The position numbers and the translations under genes were made by a program. A DNA stretch of 64,000 nt, from the NCBI GenBank assembly GCA_030752605.1, contig JASMDX010000064.1, positions 1 through 64,000 of the forward strand. Reading direction: 5' to 3'. How positions within the stretch are numbered: the stretch's first letter is position 1; every line of letters starts with the position of its first letter. This stretch comes from GCA-2731375 sp002731375 (GTDB lineage Bacteria > Pseudomonadota > Alphaproteobacteria > GCA-2731375). The notes beneath the pieces were generated by a model. It had not been told where the DNA came from. It searched no databases and worked only from the letters and a program-made list of their open reading frames with translations. Below are positions 51,148-60,780 of this stretch, one piece after another.

Positions 51148-52239
51148 ATGATCCCCCTTCCCTCCGGCAGCCGGATTGGCATTCTGGGTGGAGGCCAGCT
51201 GGGCCGGATGCTGGCTCTGGCGGCCGCACCCCTTGGCTACCGATGTCATATCTTCGGGCCTGAAGCGGCGCCGCCGGCGAGCCAGGTGGCGGACGCCGTA
51301 ACCATCGCGGACTATCTGGATGAGGCGGCATTGAACAGATTCGCCGAATCAGTCGATGTGGTCACCCTGGAATTCGAGAATGTGCCCGCCGCCGCCCTTG
51401 AATTCCTGGCCGATCGCGTTCCCGTGCGACCCGGCGCCAAGGCCTTGGCCACGGCCCAGGACCGCCTGGTTGAAAAGGACTTCGCCAACAGCGTCGGCGC
51501 GGCAACGGCACCCTACGCCACGGTGGACGGCCTGGCGGATTTAAAGGCGGCGATAGCAGAAATCGGACCCCGGGCGGTATTGAAAACCCGGCGCATGGGC
51601 TATGACGGCAAGGGCCAGGTGATGCTGGGCCCGGATTCGGATTTGGTGCAGGCATGGGCGGCCATGGCCGGTGCGCCATCCATTTTGGAGGGTTTTATTC
51701 CCTTTGACGGCGAAGTCTCGGTGATCGCGGCCCGCAGCCTGGACGGCAGGGTCAGCGCCTATCCCCCAATAGCCAACCGGCACCGCGATCATATTCTGGA
51801 TATATCGGAGGTGCCCGCGGACTTGAATCCGATCCAGACCAAACGTGCCATCGCCATCGCCACGGATCTGATCAGCACCCTGGAATATGTTGGCATCATG
51901 GCAGTGGAGATGTTTGTTACCGGCGATAATATGTTGGTCAACGAGATGGCGCCACGGGTGCATAATTCCGGCCATTGGAGCATCGAGGGTGCGGAGACCA
52001 GCCAATTCGAACAGCATATCCGGGCTATCTGCGGCCTACCCCTGGGCGCCACGGACTTGCGCGGCCGGGTGGAGATGCGCAATCTGATCGGCGATGATGT
52101 GGACCAGGTGCCGGCGCTGCTGGCCGAGCCGGGCGCGCATCTGCACCTGTATGGCAAGGTCGAGGTGCGCGCGGGCCGCAAGATGGGCCATGTCACCTAT
52201 GTGCGGCCGGATTCCGGGGCAAAGGACAGCGCCCCGTGA
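51148..52239 (+). CDS. purK: N5-carboxyaminoimidazole ribonucleotide synthase
   Basis: ATP-grasp ligase that carboxylates AIR with bicarbonate. 363 residues: N-terminal IGILGGGQLGRMLALAAAPL, LKTRRMGYDGKGQVML (ATP-grasp), EGFIPFDGEVSVIAARS, and EMAPRVHNSGHWSIEGAETS with the metal/substrate residues. ATG 51148 is preferred; an in-frame ATG at 51115 would overlap purE by 11 bases. Its stop overlaps the pyrD GTG. Confidence 0.95.
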   Translation: MIPLPSGSRIGILGGGQLGRMLALAAAPLGYRCHIFGPEAAPPASQVADAVTIADYLDEAALNRFAESVDVVTLEFENVPAAALEFLADRVPVRPGAKALATAQDRLVEKDFANSVGAATAPYATVDGLADLKAAIAEIGPRAVLKTRRMGYDGKGQVMLGPDSDLVQAWAAMAGAPSILEGFIPFDGEVSVIAARSLDGRVSAYPPIANRHRDHILDISEVPADLNPIQTKRAIAIATDLISTLEYVGIMAVEMFVTGDNMLVNEMAPRVHNSGHWSIEGAETSQFEQHIRAICGLPLGATDLRGRVEMRNLIGDDVDQVPALLAEPGAHLHLYGKVEVRAGRKMGHVTYVRPDSGAKDSAP

Positions 52240-53279
52240 TTTGGAATTTGGGCCTACGGCTGCTGCATCTGCTCGACCCCGAGGATGCCCACCGCCTGAC
52301 CATCCGAGCCCTGCGCCTCGGGCTGGGCCCCAATGTTTCCGCCAATCCCGATCCCATCCTTGCCAGCCGCCATTGGGGCCTGGATTTTCCCACCCCTTTG
52401 GGTGTCGCCGCTGGCTTCGACAAGAATGCCGAGGTGCCGGTGCAGGCCGCGGCCATGGGCTTCAGCTTTGTCGAAATCGGCTCCGTCACGCCGCAACCGC
52501 AGGCTGGCAATCCCCGGCCCCGGCTGTTCCGCCTGTCGGACGATAGCGCGGTGATCAACCGCAACGGCTTTAACAACGAAGGCCTGGGTACGGTGGCCCG
52601 GCGCCTCGCGCCATTGGGCGGCCGCCACTTTATTCTGGGCGCTAATCTAGGCGCCAATAAGGACAGCGAGGACCGCATCGCCGATTATGCTGCCGGAATG
52701 GCAGCCCTGGGGCCCTTGGCTGACTATGTGGTCGTCAACGTCTCCTCCCCCAACACGCCAGGCTTGCGTGATTTGCAGACCCACGAGGCACTGGAGGCAT
52801 TGTTGACCGGTGTCCGCCAGGCCTGCCCCGAACCGCCGCCCGTACTGGTCAAGATAGCACCTGATTTCGACGGCGAAGGCCTGGCCACGCTGGCCAGGAC
52901 CCTGCTGGCCCTGTCCGTGGACGGTGTGATCCTCGGCAACACAACCATTGGCTTGCGCGACGGCTTGAAAAGCCGCCATCGGGGTGAAACCGGCGGCCTG
53001 AGCGGTCAACCGCTGTTCGAATTCTCGACCCAGCAGTTGGCAGCCTTTCATCGCCACAGCGGCGGCAAGATTCCTCTTATCGGCGTTGGCGGAATCGATA
53101 GCGCCGAAACCGCCTATGCCAAGATCCGCAATGGCGCCTCGTTGATCCAGCTTTACACCGGGCTGATCTATAAAGGCCCCGGTCTGATCCCCGCCATCAC
53201 TAACGGCCTAGCCCACCTATTGCGCCAGGACGGTTTCGGTAATATCACCGAGGCGGTCGGGGTGGACGCTACTCACTGA
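52236..53279 (+). CDS. pyrD: dihydroorotate dehydrogenase (quinone), class 2
   Basis: Membrane-associated flavoprotein of pyrimidine biosynthesis that passes electrons to ubiquinone. 347 residues. The N-terminal helical quinone tunnel (LLHLLDPEDAHRLTIRAL) marks class 2. FMN barrel motifs: AAGFDKNAEVP, GSVTPQPQAGNPRPRLFR, NVSSPNTPGLRDLQ with catalytic Ser, and IPLIGVGGIDSAE. GTG start overlaps the purK stop (GTGA). The purE-purK-pyrD order couples purine and pyrimidine genes in one transcript. Stops of pyrD and the aspartic protease gene overlap by 7 bases. Confidence 0.96.
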   Translation: MIWNLGLRLLHLLDPEDAHRLTIRALRLGLGPNVSANPDPILASRHWGLDFPTPLGVAAGFDKNAEVPVQAAAMGFSFVEIGSVTPQPQAGNPRPRLFRLSDDSAVINRNGFNNEGLGTVARRLAPLGGRHFILGANLGANKDSEDRIADYAAGMAALGPLADYVVVNVSSPNTPGLRDLQTHEALEALLTGVRQACPEPPPVLVKIAPDFDGEGLATLARTLLALSVDGVILGNTTIGLRDGLKSRHRGETGGLSGQPLFEFSTQQLAAFHRHSGGKIPLIGVGGIDSAETAYAKIRNGASLIQLYTGLIYKGPGLIPAITNGLAHLLRQDGFGNITEAVGVDATH

Positions 53280-54019
53280 CGCAGGATCAGCTTGCGGCCG
53301 TGAATTTCGAACGAACCCAGGCGGTCCAGGAATGACATGCCCAGCAAGGATGCGCTCATCTCTGCCTCATTGACCGATACGGCCACCTTATTGAATTGAA
53401 TGGGCCCGATGGACAAGGTATCGAGGACGTAAGGCGCACCGCGGCCCCGGCCATTGGCGGTCTGATAGATTTTTGTATAGTGCAGGGCCCCGAGATCGAC
53501 ACCAAGGCGTTTTGCGTCCGACGGCGTGAGGACGATATCCGAGGCGCCGGTGTCGATCATGAAACGGATGCGCGCGCCATGGGCTTGTCCCATGGCATAG
53601 AAATGCCCATCAGACCCTTGGGTCAGGCTAAGGACACCGTCCTGGTCCACCGTGGGGTCGCTGGGGAACAGCTCCGCCCCGACGCGGGCGCCAACCGCGG
53701 AAAGCTCGTCCTGGTAAGTGTAGATCAGGACCAGAACCGCCGCAGCGCCGGTCCAGATCGCGATATTGCGCACTATCTCGCCAAGATTTATCCGTCTAGC
53801 CACCAACAACCCGCTGGAAACCAAGGCCAATATGGTCACCAGGCGCACCAGATCAATTTTATCGTCGTCCGAGGAGAGGCGGCCCGAGAAATGGCCAGAC
53901 AGCCACCAGACGGCAAGGCCGGCGGTGCATAACAGCGCCAGCCACAACAACACGCCGAACGGAAAGCCAGAACGCTTACGTCCCGGCGACAGCGCCCATG
54001 GCCCCGGCTTGTCAGGCAT
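53273..54019 (-). CDS. membrane-anchored retropepsin-like aspartic protease (TIGR02281 type)
   Basis: 248 residues. Three hydrophobic segments at about 20-40, 55-75 and 88-105 anchor it, then a retropepsin-like domain with the active-site FMIDTGASDIVLTPSDAKRLG and a second conserved strand NEAEMSASLLGMSFLDRLG. Widespread in alphaproteobacteria as 'TIGR02281 family clan AA aspartic protease'; its substrate is not known. Downstream of maeB on the same strand by 2 bases, so probably cotranscribed. Confidence 0.88.
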   Translation of the reverse strand: MPDKPGPWALSPGRKRSGFPFGVLLWLALLCTAGLAVWWLSGHFSGRLSSDDDKIDLVRLVTILALVSSGLLVARRINLGEIVRNIAIWTGAAAVLVLIYTYQDELSAVGARVGAELFPSDPTVDQDGVLSLTQGSDGHFYAMGQAHGARIRFMIDTGASDIVLTPSDAKRLGVDLGALHYTKIYQTANGRGRGAPYVLDTLSIGPIQFNKVAVSVNEAEMSASLLGMSFLDRLGSFEIHGRKLILRQ

Positions 54020-54021
54020 CG

Positions 54022-56283
54022 TTACCGGCGCGCGGCCTCGTGCGCGGCCAGGGCGGCCATGTTTACCAGATCGCCCACCGAGGCACCCATGGCGGCGATC
54101 TGCACCGGCTTCTCCAGACCCACAAGGATCGGGCCGATCACCGTGCCGCCGCCCAATTCCTGCAACAGCTTGGACGAGATATTGGCCGAATGCAGCGCCG
54201 GCATGACCAGTACGTTTGCTGGGCCCGACAGACGGGAGAAGGGATAAAGCTCCTTCAAATCCGGGTTCAGGGCCACGTCCGCCGACATCTCGCCGTCGTA
54301 TTCAAAATCCGTGACCCGGCTGTCCATCAAGGCCACTGCCTCGCGCACCCGATCGGCGGTGGGCCAGCCGGGATCGCCGAAGTTCGAATAAGACAGCATG
54401 GCGACGCGTGGTTCGTGGCCCAGGCGGCGGGCGACTTCCGCCGTCTGCACGGCGATATCCGCCATTTCGACCGAGGAGGGCAATTCATGTACCGTGGTAT
54501 CCGCCACGAATACAGTCTGCCCCCGGGCCAGCACCATGGATAGACCGAACACCCGCTTGCCCCGCTGGGCATCGATCACCCGGCGCACATCGTCATAGGC
54601 GGCGTTATAACTGCGCGTCACGCCGGTGACCATTGCATCCACCTCGTCCAGCGCCAGCATGCAGGAGGCATAAATATTGCGGTCCTGATTAACCAGGCGT
54701 TGGCAGTCGCGATACAAAAAACCATTGCGCTGCAAACGCTGGTACAGGAAATCGGCGTAGGGTTCATTGCTTTCCTGGCTCAGCGCGGCGTTGAGTATCT
54801 CAACGCCTTCCAGGCTTTCAATACCCAGACGCTCCATGCTCTCGGCGATCCGTTCCTCGCGTCCGATCAGGATCGGGTCGCCATAGCCTGATTCATAAAA
54901 GCTTAGCGCGGCGCGGATCACCCGCTCTTCCTCGCCCTCGGCGAAGACCACGCGTTTGTGTTCGGCCCTGACCTGATCAAAGATCAACTGCAAGGTACCC
55001 GCCGTTGGATCAAGGCGGCGGCGCAGCTCCAGGGCATAGGCCGCCTCGTCATCGATATCGCGGCGCGCCACACCGGTACGGATCGCGGCCTTGGCCACGG
55101 CCATGGGGATGTCCGTCATCAGACGGGGATCGAACGGTGCGGGAATGATGTATTCCGGGCCATAGCGCAGGGACGCCTTGCCATAGGCCTGGGCCACCTC
55201 GTCGGGCACGTCCTGGCGGGCCAGATCGGCCAAGGCCTGGGCGGCAGCGATCTTCATCTCGTCATTGATGGATATCGCGCGCACATCCAGGGCACCGCGG
55301 AAGATATAGGGGAAACCCAGAACATTGTTGACCTGGTTTGGATAATCGGAACGGCCGGTGGCCACGATGGCATCACCGCGCACCTCGGCGACCTCCTCGG
55401 GCGTGACCTCAGGATCCGGATTGGCCATGGCGAAGATGATCGGCTTGGGCGCCATGGAGGCGATCATTTCCTGCGGGAAGGCGCCACGTGCGGAGAGGCC
55501 GAAGACCGCATCGGCGCCGTCCATGGCCTCGGCCAGGCTGCGCTTGGAGGTATCCACCGCGTGGGCCGATTTCCATTGGTTCATACCATCTTCCCGGCCC
55601 TGATAGATCACCCCCCGGGTATCGCAGACGACAACATTCTCGCTTGGCATACCCATGGATTTGACCAGTTCGACGCAGGCGATGCCGGCGGAACCGGCGC
55701 CGTTCACCACCAGCTTGGTCTCTGCCATGCTGCGTCCGGTAAGATCTACCGCGTTGATCAGGCCGGCGGCGGCGATGATCGCGGTGCCGTGCTGATCATC
55801 ATGAAACACGGGGATATCCATCATCTCGCGCAACCGCTGTTCGATGATGAAGCAATCAGGGGCGCGGATGTCTTCCAGATTTATACCGCCAAAGCCCTTG
55901 CCCAAGAAGCGCACGCAGTTGATGAATTCGTCCACGTCCTCGGTATCGACCTCGATATCGATAGAATCCACATCGGCGAAGCGCTTGAACAATACCGCCT
56001 TGCCCTCCATCACCGGCTTGGCGCCCAGAGGTCCCAGATTGCCCAGGCCAAGCACGGCGGTACCGTTGGAGATGACGGCGACCAGATTACCCTTGGAGGT
56101 ATAGTCATAGGCCAAGTCAGGATTATCCGTAATGCGCAAACAGGGCGCGGCCACGCCGGGGGAATAGGCCAGGCTCAAGTCCCTTTGCGTGGCCATGGGT
56201 TTGGTCGCGGTGATAGACAGCTTGCCGGGTCGGCCTTCGGAATGAAAGCGCAAGGCTTCATCATTTTGATAAGTGTTATCCAT
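54022..56283 (-). CDS. maeB: NADP-dependent malic enzyme fused to phosphotransacetylase-like domain
   Basis: Oxidative decarboxylation of malate to pyruvate, 753 residues. Malic enzyme domain (about 1-430): LSLAYSPGVAAPCLRI, VSNGTAVLGLGNLG, VNGAGSAGIACVELVKSMGM (NAD(P) fold). C-terminal PTA-like domain (about 440-750): KRVVFAEGEEERVIRAAL, IGREERIAES, LVMPALHSANISSKLLQELG; in this enzyme class it is a regulatory acetyl-CoA sensor. ATG 56283 begins the typical NDEALRFH start. Overlong upstream frame to 56355 not used. Confidence 0.95.
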   Translation of the reverse strand: MDNTYQNDEALRFHSEGRPGKLSITATKPMATQRDLSLAYSPGVAAPCLRITDNPDLAYDYTSKGNLVAVISNGTAVLGLGNLGPLGAKPVMEGKAVLFKRFADVDSIDIEVDTEDVDEFINCVRFLGKGFGGINLEDIRAPDCFIIEQRLREMMDIPVFHDDQHGTAIIAAAGLINAVDLTGRSMAETKLVVNGAGSAGIACVELVKSMGMPSENVVVCDTRGVIYQGREDGMNQWKSAHAVDTSKRSLAEAMDGADAVFGLSARGAFPQEMIASMAPKPIIFAMANPDPEVTPEEVAEVRGDAIVATGRSDYPNQVNNVLGFPYIFRGALDVRAISINDEMKIAAAQALADLARQDVPDEVAQAYGKASLRYGPEYIIPAPFDPRLMTDIPMAVAKAAIRTGVARRDIDDEAAYALELRRRLDPTAGTLQLIFDQVRAEHKRVVFAEGEEERVIRAALSFYESGYGDPILIGREERIAESMERLGIESLEGVEILNAALSQESNEPYADFLYQRLQRNGFLYRDCQRLVNQDRNIYASCMLALDEVDAMVTGVTRSYNAAYDDVRRVIDAQRGKRVFGLSMVLARGQTVFVADTTVHELPSSVEMADIAVQTAEVARRLGHEPRVAMLSYSNFGDPGWPTADRVREAVALMDSRVTDFEYDGEMSADVALNPDLKELYPFSRLSGPANVLVMPALHSANISSKLLQELGGGTVIGPILVGLEKPVQIAAMGASVGDLVNMAALAAHEAARR

Positions 56284-56525
56284 TGTCTTAAGCCATTCCC
56301 TGGTTGTGGCAGCCTGATGCCGCTCCAATCCGCACGCAATTTTCCTGGCGCGCATAAACGATACAGTATTTTCCGCTAGCTATCACAGCACATTCAGGCA
56401 TGCCAATATTTTCAACACGGCCTGGTCCAGAACCTAGAAAAGCCTTCTCAGGGCTTTCGCTATTGACTACGTTCGGCAAATACCATCGAGATCAAGGCGT
56501 CAGGACCCCTGTGTAAGAGAGATGT

Positions 56526-57434
56526 GTGAGCAAGAGTAACGCCCCCGTATCACCACAAGTCGGCTATGTCCTGCTCGTCGCGACCTGGCTATGCTGGGGC
56601 TTCAGCTATCCGGCGACCGCCTTCGTGCTGGACAGCATGGATGTGTGGAGCAGCCGCGTTCTGGTCATGACCGCTGCCGCCACCGTCCTGCTGGTCCTGG
56701 GCTGGATGCAAGGGGCGTCTTTGGCGGTACCGCGCAGCTATTGGCGGGATCTAACAATCGCGGCGATTTGCAATATGGCGGTCTTCCAGATCTGCATGAC
56801 CTATGGCGTGCAGCTGCTCAGTGCCGGGCGAACCTCAGTCATCGTCTATACCATGCCGTTATGGGCAAGCATTTTTGCCCACTTTCTGCTGGGCGAGCGC
56901 CTGACCAGGGCCCGGTTCGCGGCCCTGTGTCTGGGCCTTGTGGGCCTGGTGGTGCTGATCTGGCAGGATCTATCGCACTTGCGAAATGCGCCGGTAGGTG
57001 CTGGACTGACCTTGTTCGCTGCCATCCTTTTCGCTCTCGGCGTGGTCTGGATGAAACGGCGGGCCTGGCAAAACGACCCAACCGTACTGGCGGGCTGGCA
57101 GCTATTAATCGGCGCCGTCCCGGTGACAATAATCTGGAGCCTGAGTGATGCCACGCTGTCCCTGTCCAGCCTCAGCAGGGAAAGCTGGACTGCTATCGTT
57201 TATCTGGTCGTGATCGCTAATGCCCTGGCCTATTTCTCCTGGTTCCGGGTGATCGCCGCCTTCCCGGCCACGGTCACGGGCATTGGCGCCATGGCGGTGC
57301 CCATCGTCGGCGTGATGGCCAGCGCCTGGTTGCTGGACGAGAAACTGGGCTGGCGCGAATGGCTGGCCCTGGCCTTGATCATCAGCGCCCTGGCGGCCAA
57401 TCTGGTCCCGACCCTGCAGAGGCGGACACGCTAA
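56526..57434 (+). CDS. EamA/DMT family transporter
   Basis: Drug/metabolite transporter superfamily, 302 residues, ten helices in two EamA repeats (about 10-140 and 150-300). The repeats show the usual WGFSYPATAFVLD and YTMPLWASIFAHFLLGERLT / PIVGVMASAWLLDEKLGWREW segments. Likely exporter of a small metabolite. GTG start at 56526 follows AAGAGAGAT; the alternative ATG 56522 is out of frame. The stop overlaps the convergent NTF2-like gene by 4 bases. Confidence 0.88.
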   Translation: MSKSNAPVSPQVGYVLLVATWLCWGFSYPATAFVLDSMDVWSSRVLVMTAAATVLLVLGWMQGASLAVPRSYWRDLTIAAICNMAVFQICMTYGVQLLSAGRTSVIVYTMPLWASIFAHFLLGERLTRARFAALCLGLVGLVVLIWQDLSHLRNAPVGAGLTLFAAILFALGVVWMKRRAWQNDPTVLAGWQLLIGAVPVTIIWSLSDATLSLSSLSRESWTAIVYLVVIANALAYFSWFRVIAAFPATVTGIGAMAVPIVGVMASAWLLDEKLGWREWLALALIISALAANLVPTLQRRTR

Positions 57435-57916
57435 CGTGGCTTTAAGTAGTGCCGCTCATCGCCGGTCCAACCGACACCGGCGGGGACCGTATAATAGAAC
57501 TCGATGGTCATCTCGCTGAACAGCCATTTGCCATTCACCTTGGCATAGCGATCATCATAGCGGCCCGAAACCAGGTACGAGACGCCAAACCGGCCATAGC
57601 GCGCCTCCAGATACGAGGTACCGGCGCCCGCATCACCATTAATATTGATGATATGGCTGTGGATGAACTGTTTGATATAAAAGCGTTCCCGCTCCCCCAT
57701 GCTGCGAAAACCCGCATCAATCGCCGCGCGGCCTTCATAGCGGGCCAGATAACCCAGCTCCACCAACGCATCCTCGGTGCACAGATCGGCGATTTCACCG
57801 TAGCGGCCATCGTTGATGCAGCTGTGATAGCTGTCCCGCAAGATGCGGATTGCCTCTCTGTCCTCCAAAAGAGTGAGGCGCTCTTCCAGCGCAGCGATAC
57901 GTTCAGCATCGGTCAT
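57431..57916 (-). CDS. SnoaL/NTF2-like domain protein
   Basis: 161-residue NTF2-fold protein: EERLTLLEDREAIRILRDSY, then CTEDALVELGYLARYEGRAAI, a beta sheet with SHIININGDAGAGTSYLEAR and YDDRYAKVNGKWLFSEMTIEF, typical of the SnoaL_4 group. These act as small hydratases, dehydratases or binding proteins; the active-site residues are not diagnostic. ATG 57916 has GGGAG about 8 bases upstream; two earlier in-frame ATGs are less well placed. Confidence 0.82.
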   Translation of the reverse strand: MTDAERIAALEERLTLLEDREAIRILRDSYHSCINDGRYGEIADLCTEDALVELGYLARYEGRAAIDAGFRSMGERERFYIKQFIHSHIININGDAGAGTSYLEARYGRFGVSYLVSGRYDDRYAKVNGKWLFSEMTIEFYYTVPAGVGWTGDERHYLKPR

Positions 57917-58075
57917 TGCAATAGCTCCCATTGTCATACGCCGTCAGTGCGAGGCACCACTATTCTAGCAAACGGTCCGAGACCGGGTCTGGAAAAACCA
58001 TCGCGGCTTTGCTAGCCTCCCTTGGCAAGTAGTGTCGCCGGCGTTTGGTGAATTTTTCGGATTTTCGAGTCATTC

Positions 58076-60769
58076 ATGAACAAATCTTCCACGGTGGGAA
58101 CCGAGAAACTCACGCCCATGATGGAACAGTTCCTGTCGATCAAGGGGCAGTATGACGATTGTCTGCTGTTCTACCGTATGGGCGATTTTTATGAATTGTT
58201 CTTTGATGACGCGGCCGCCGCCGCCGCCGCGCTGGACATCACCCTGACCAAACGGGGCAAGCACCTAGGCGAGGATATCCCTATGTGCGGGGTGCCCGTG
58301 CATGCCGCCGACACCTATCTTTCGCGGCTGATCCGCAAGGGCTTCCGCGTCGCGGTATGCGAACAGATAGAAGATCCGGCGGATGCCAAGAAACGCGGCG
58401 GCAAATCCGTGGTCCAGCGTGCCGTGGTCCGCCTGGTCACGCCCGGCACTCTGACTGAGGATGCCCTGCTTGATGCCCGCTCCAACAATTATCTCGCCAC
58501 ACTAGCCAAGGTGCGCGGCGCCCATGCCCTGGCCTGGCTTGATCTATCCACCAGCGAATTCCTGACCTCGGAGATCGAGGAAGAAACCATCGGGGCGGAG
58601 CTGGCGCGGCTGGCGCCCGGCGAACTGGTGCTCTCGGATGGCATGCTGGCGGAGGTTTCCGAGGCTGAATGGCGCCATGATTGGTCCGAGCGGATCACCC
58701 CCTATGCCGCCGCACGGTTTGACTCTGGCTCCGGTGAGCGGCGCCTGGCCGCGCTGTATAAGGTTTCCGCCCTGGACGCCTTTGGCGACTTCAGCCGAGC
58801 CGAACTGGCCGCCTGCGGCGCCCTGGTGGAATATCTGGAGATGACCCAGGTCGGCCGCCTGCCGCGCCTGGCGCCGCCGCACCAGGTCTCGGGCCGGGAG
58901 ACCATGGCGATTGACCCCGCCACCCGGCGCAATCTGGAACTGACCCGCACCTTGTCGGGCGAGGTTCGTGGCAGCCTGCTGGCCACCATCGACCGCACGG
59001 TGACGGGTGCAGGCGCCCGGTTGCTGGCGCGGCATATCGCGGCGCCGCTGATGGCGCCCGAGGCGATCAACCGCCGCCTGGACATGGTGGACTATTTCAT
59101 CGCCGCCGAACGTCTACGCCAGGATCTGCGCGCCACCCTGCGGCAATCACCCGACATGGCGCGCGCCCTGGCGCGGCTGTGTCTGGAGCGCGGCGGCCCG
59201 CGCGATCTGGCCGCTATTCGTGACGGCCTCTCGGCGGCGCATGCACTGGGCGGCCTATTGGCCACGTCGGAACTGCCTTTGCCCCCTGATGGCATCGCGC
59301 AGGCAGCTCAGGATCTGGGCCGCCATGATGAGCTGGTGGACGAACTGGCCAGGGCCCTGGCGCTGGAACCGCCGATTTCAAACCGAGACGGCGGATTCAT
59401 TGCATCCGGTTACCGCCCCGATCTGGACGAACTGCGCCAGCTACGTGATGCCTCACGCAAGCTGATCGTCGGGTTGGAGGGCGATTACCGGAAACAGGCG
59501 GGCATCGACAATCTGAAGATCAAGCACAACCGGGTCCTGGGCTATTTCATCGAGGTCGCGGCGCGGCGCGCCGACGGCCTGATGACGGCGCCCCTGAATG
59601 AAACCTTCATGCATCGCCAGACCATGGCTAACGTGGTGCGTTTTTCTACGGTCGAACTGGGCGATCTGGAACGGCGCATCGCAGAAAGTGCTGACAAGGC
59701 TCTGGCGTTGGAGTTGCAACTGTTCACTGAGCTATCGGGCAAGGCGGAGGCGGAGGGCGAAGCCGTCAACCGCGCCGGCGAGGCCATGGCGGCCCTGGAC
59801 GTTGCCGCCGCCAATGGTGAGATGGCGGTCACCGGACGCTACAGCCGGCCCATGGTAGATGACGGTTCAGCCTTTGATATTCAGGGTGGCCGCCACCCGG
59901 TGGTCGAGGCCGCGTTGGCCGCGCGCAACGAAGGCGCCTTCATCTCCAATGATTGCAATCTGGGCGCCGCTTACAAAAGCGGCGCGCGTATCTGGCTGGT
60001 CACCGGCCCCAACATGGCGGGTAAGAGCACGTTCCTGCGCCAGAACGCCCTGATCGCCATTCTGGCTCAGATGGGCAGTTACGTGCCTGCCGCCTCGGCC
60101 CACATGGGCGCGGTAGACCGTTTGTTCAGCCGGGTTGGGGCGGCGGATGATCTGGCGCGGGGGCGCTCCACATTCATGGTCGAGATGGTCGAGGGCGCCG
60201 CGATCCTTAATCAGGCGACGCCTAAGTCGTTGGTTATTCTGGACGAGATCGGGCGCGGCACCGCGACCTACGATGGCCTGTCCATCGCCTGGGCGGCGGT
60301 GGAACATCTCCACGAAGTCAATCAATGTCGAGCCCTGTTCGCGACCCACTATCACGAGCTAACGGCACTGTCGGGCAAGCTTGACAGTCTTGCCAACGTC
60401 ACTATGCGGGTTAAGGAATGGCAGGGCGACGTGGTCTTTCTGCACGAGGTGGGATCTGGCGCCGCCGACCGCAGCTATGGCATCCAGGTCGCTAAACTAG
60501 CCGGCTTACCGCCTTCGGTCATCGGCCGGGCCGAGGTGGTGCTAGCGGGCCTTGAAGATGGCGAGGCTTTGGGGCGCGAGGGGGTAGCCCGCCTGGCCGA
60601 CGACCTTCCCTTGTTCGCCGCCATCAGGCCCACTTCGGGTGGCAGCGCCCATGGCGCGGAGCCATCGGCATTGGAAAAGACCCTAGCGGATATTCTTCCC
60701 GATAGCCTGAGCCCGCGTGAGGCTCTGGATTTGATCTATCAATTAAAGGCGGAAGCCGAGCAGAAGTAG
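58076..60769 (+). CDS. mutS: DNA mismatch repair protein MutS
   Basis: Mismatch recognition ATPase, 897 residues. Domain I: QYDDCLLFYRMGDFYELFFDDA, with the Phe-x-Glu mismatch wedge. Domain V: Walker A VTGPNMAGKSTFLRQ, GRSTFMVEMVE, Walker B LVILDEIGRGT, and ALFATHYHELT. The C-terminal helical MutL/tetramer region (to LIYQLKAEAEQK) is present. Its stop codon overlaps the ribosome site of the next gene (TAGGAG), so it is probably cotranscribed with the tcuA-like dehydrogenase. Sequence looks intact, so the local mutation load is not explained by a broken mutS. Confidence 0.97.
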   Translation: MNKSSTVGTEKLTPMMEQFLSIKGQYDDCLLFYRMGDFYELFFDDAAAAAAALDITLTKRGKHLGEDIPMCGVPVHAADTYLSRLIRKGFRVAVCEQIEDPADAKKRGGKSVVQRAVVRLVTPGTLTEDALLDARSNNYLATLAKVRGAHALAWLDLSTSEFLTSEIEEETIGAELARLAPGELVLSDGMLAEVSEAEWRHDWSERITPYAAARFDSGSGERRLAALYKVSALDAFGDFSRAELAACGALVEYLEMTQVGRLPRLAPPHQVSGRETMAIDPATRRNLELTRTLSGEVRGSLLATIDRTVTGAGARLLARHIAAPLMAPEAINRRLDMVDYFIAAERLRQDLRATLRQSPDMARALARLCLERGGPRDLAAIRDGLSAAHALGGLLATSELPLPPDGIAQAAQDLGRHDELVDELARALALEPPISNRDGGFIASGYRPDLDELRQLRDASRKLIVGLEGDYRKQAGIDNLKIKHNRVLGYFIEVAARRADGLMTAPLNETFMHRQTMANVVRFSTVELGDLERRIAESADKALALELQLFTELSGKAEAEGEAVNRAGEAMAALDVAAANGEMAVTGRYSRPMVDDGSAFDIQGGRHPVVEAALAARNEGAFISNDCNLGAAYKSGARIWLVTGPNMAGKSTFLRQNALIAILAQMGSYVPAASAHMGAVDRLFSRVGAADDLARGRSTFMVEMVEGAAILNQATPKSLVILDEIGRGTATYDGLSIAWAAVEHLHEVNQCRALFATHYHELTALSGKLDSLANVTMRVKEWQGDVVFLHEVGSGAADRSYGIQVAKLAGLPPSVIGRAEVVLAGLEDGEALGREGVARLADDLPLFAAIRPTSGGSAHGAEPSALEKTLADILPDSLSPREALDLIYQLKAEAEQK

Positions 60770-60780
60770 GAGTGAAAAAA

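Noticed and set aside
54958..56379. Long plus-strand open frame (473 codons) opposite maeB
   Set aside because: It is antisense to the malic enzyme gene, whose motifs are clear. The frame is rich in His/Gly/Asp as expected of a shadow frame in GC-rich DNA, and has no recognisable domain.
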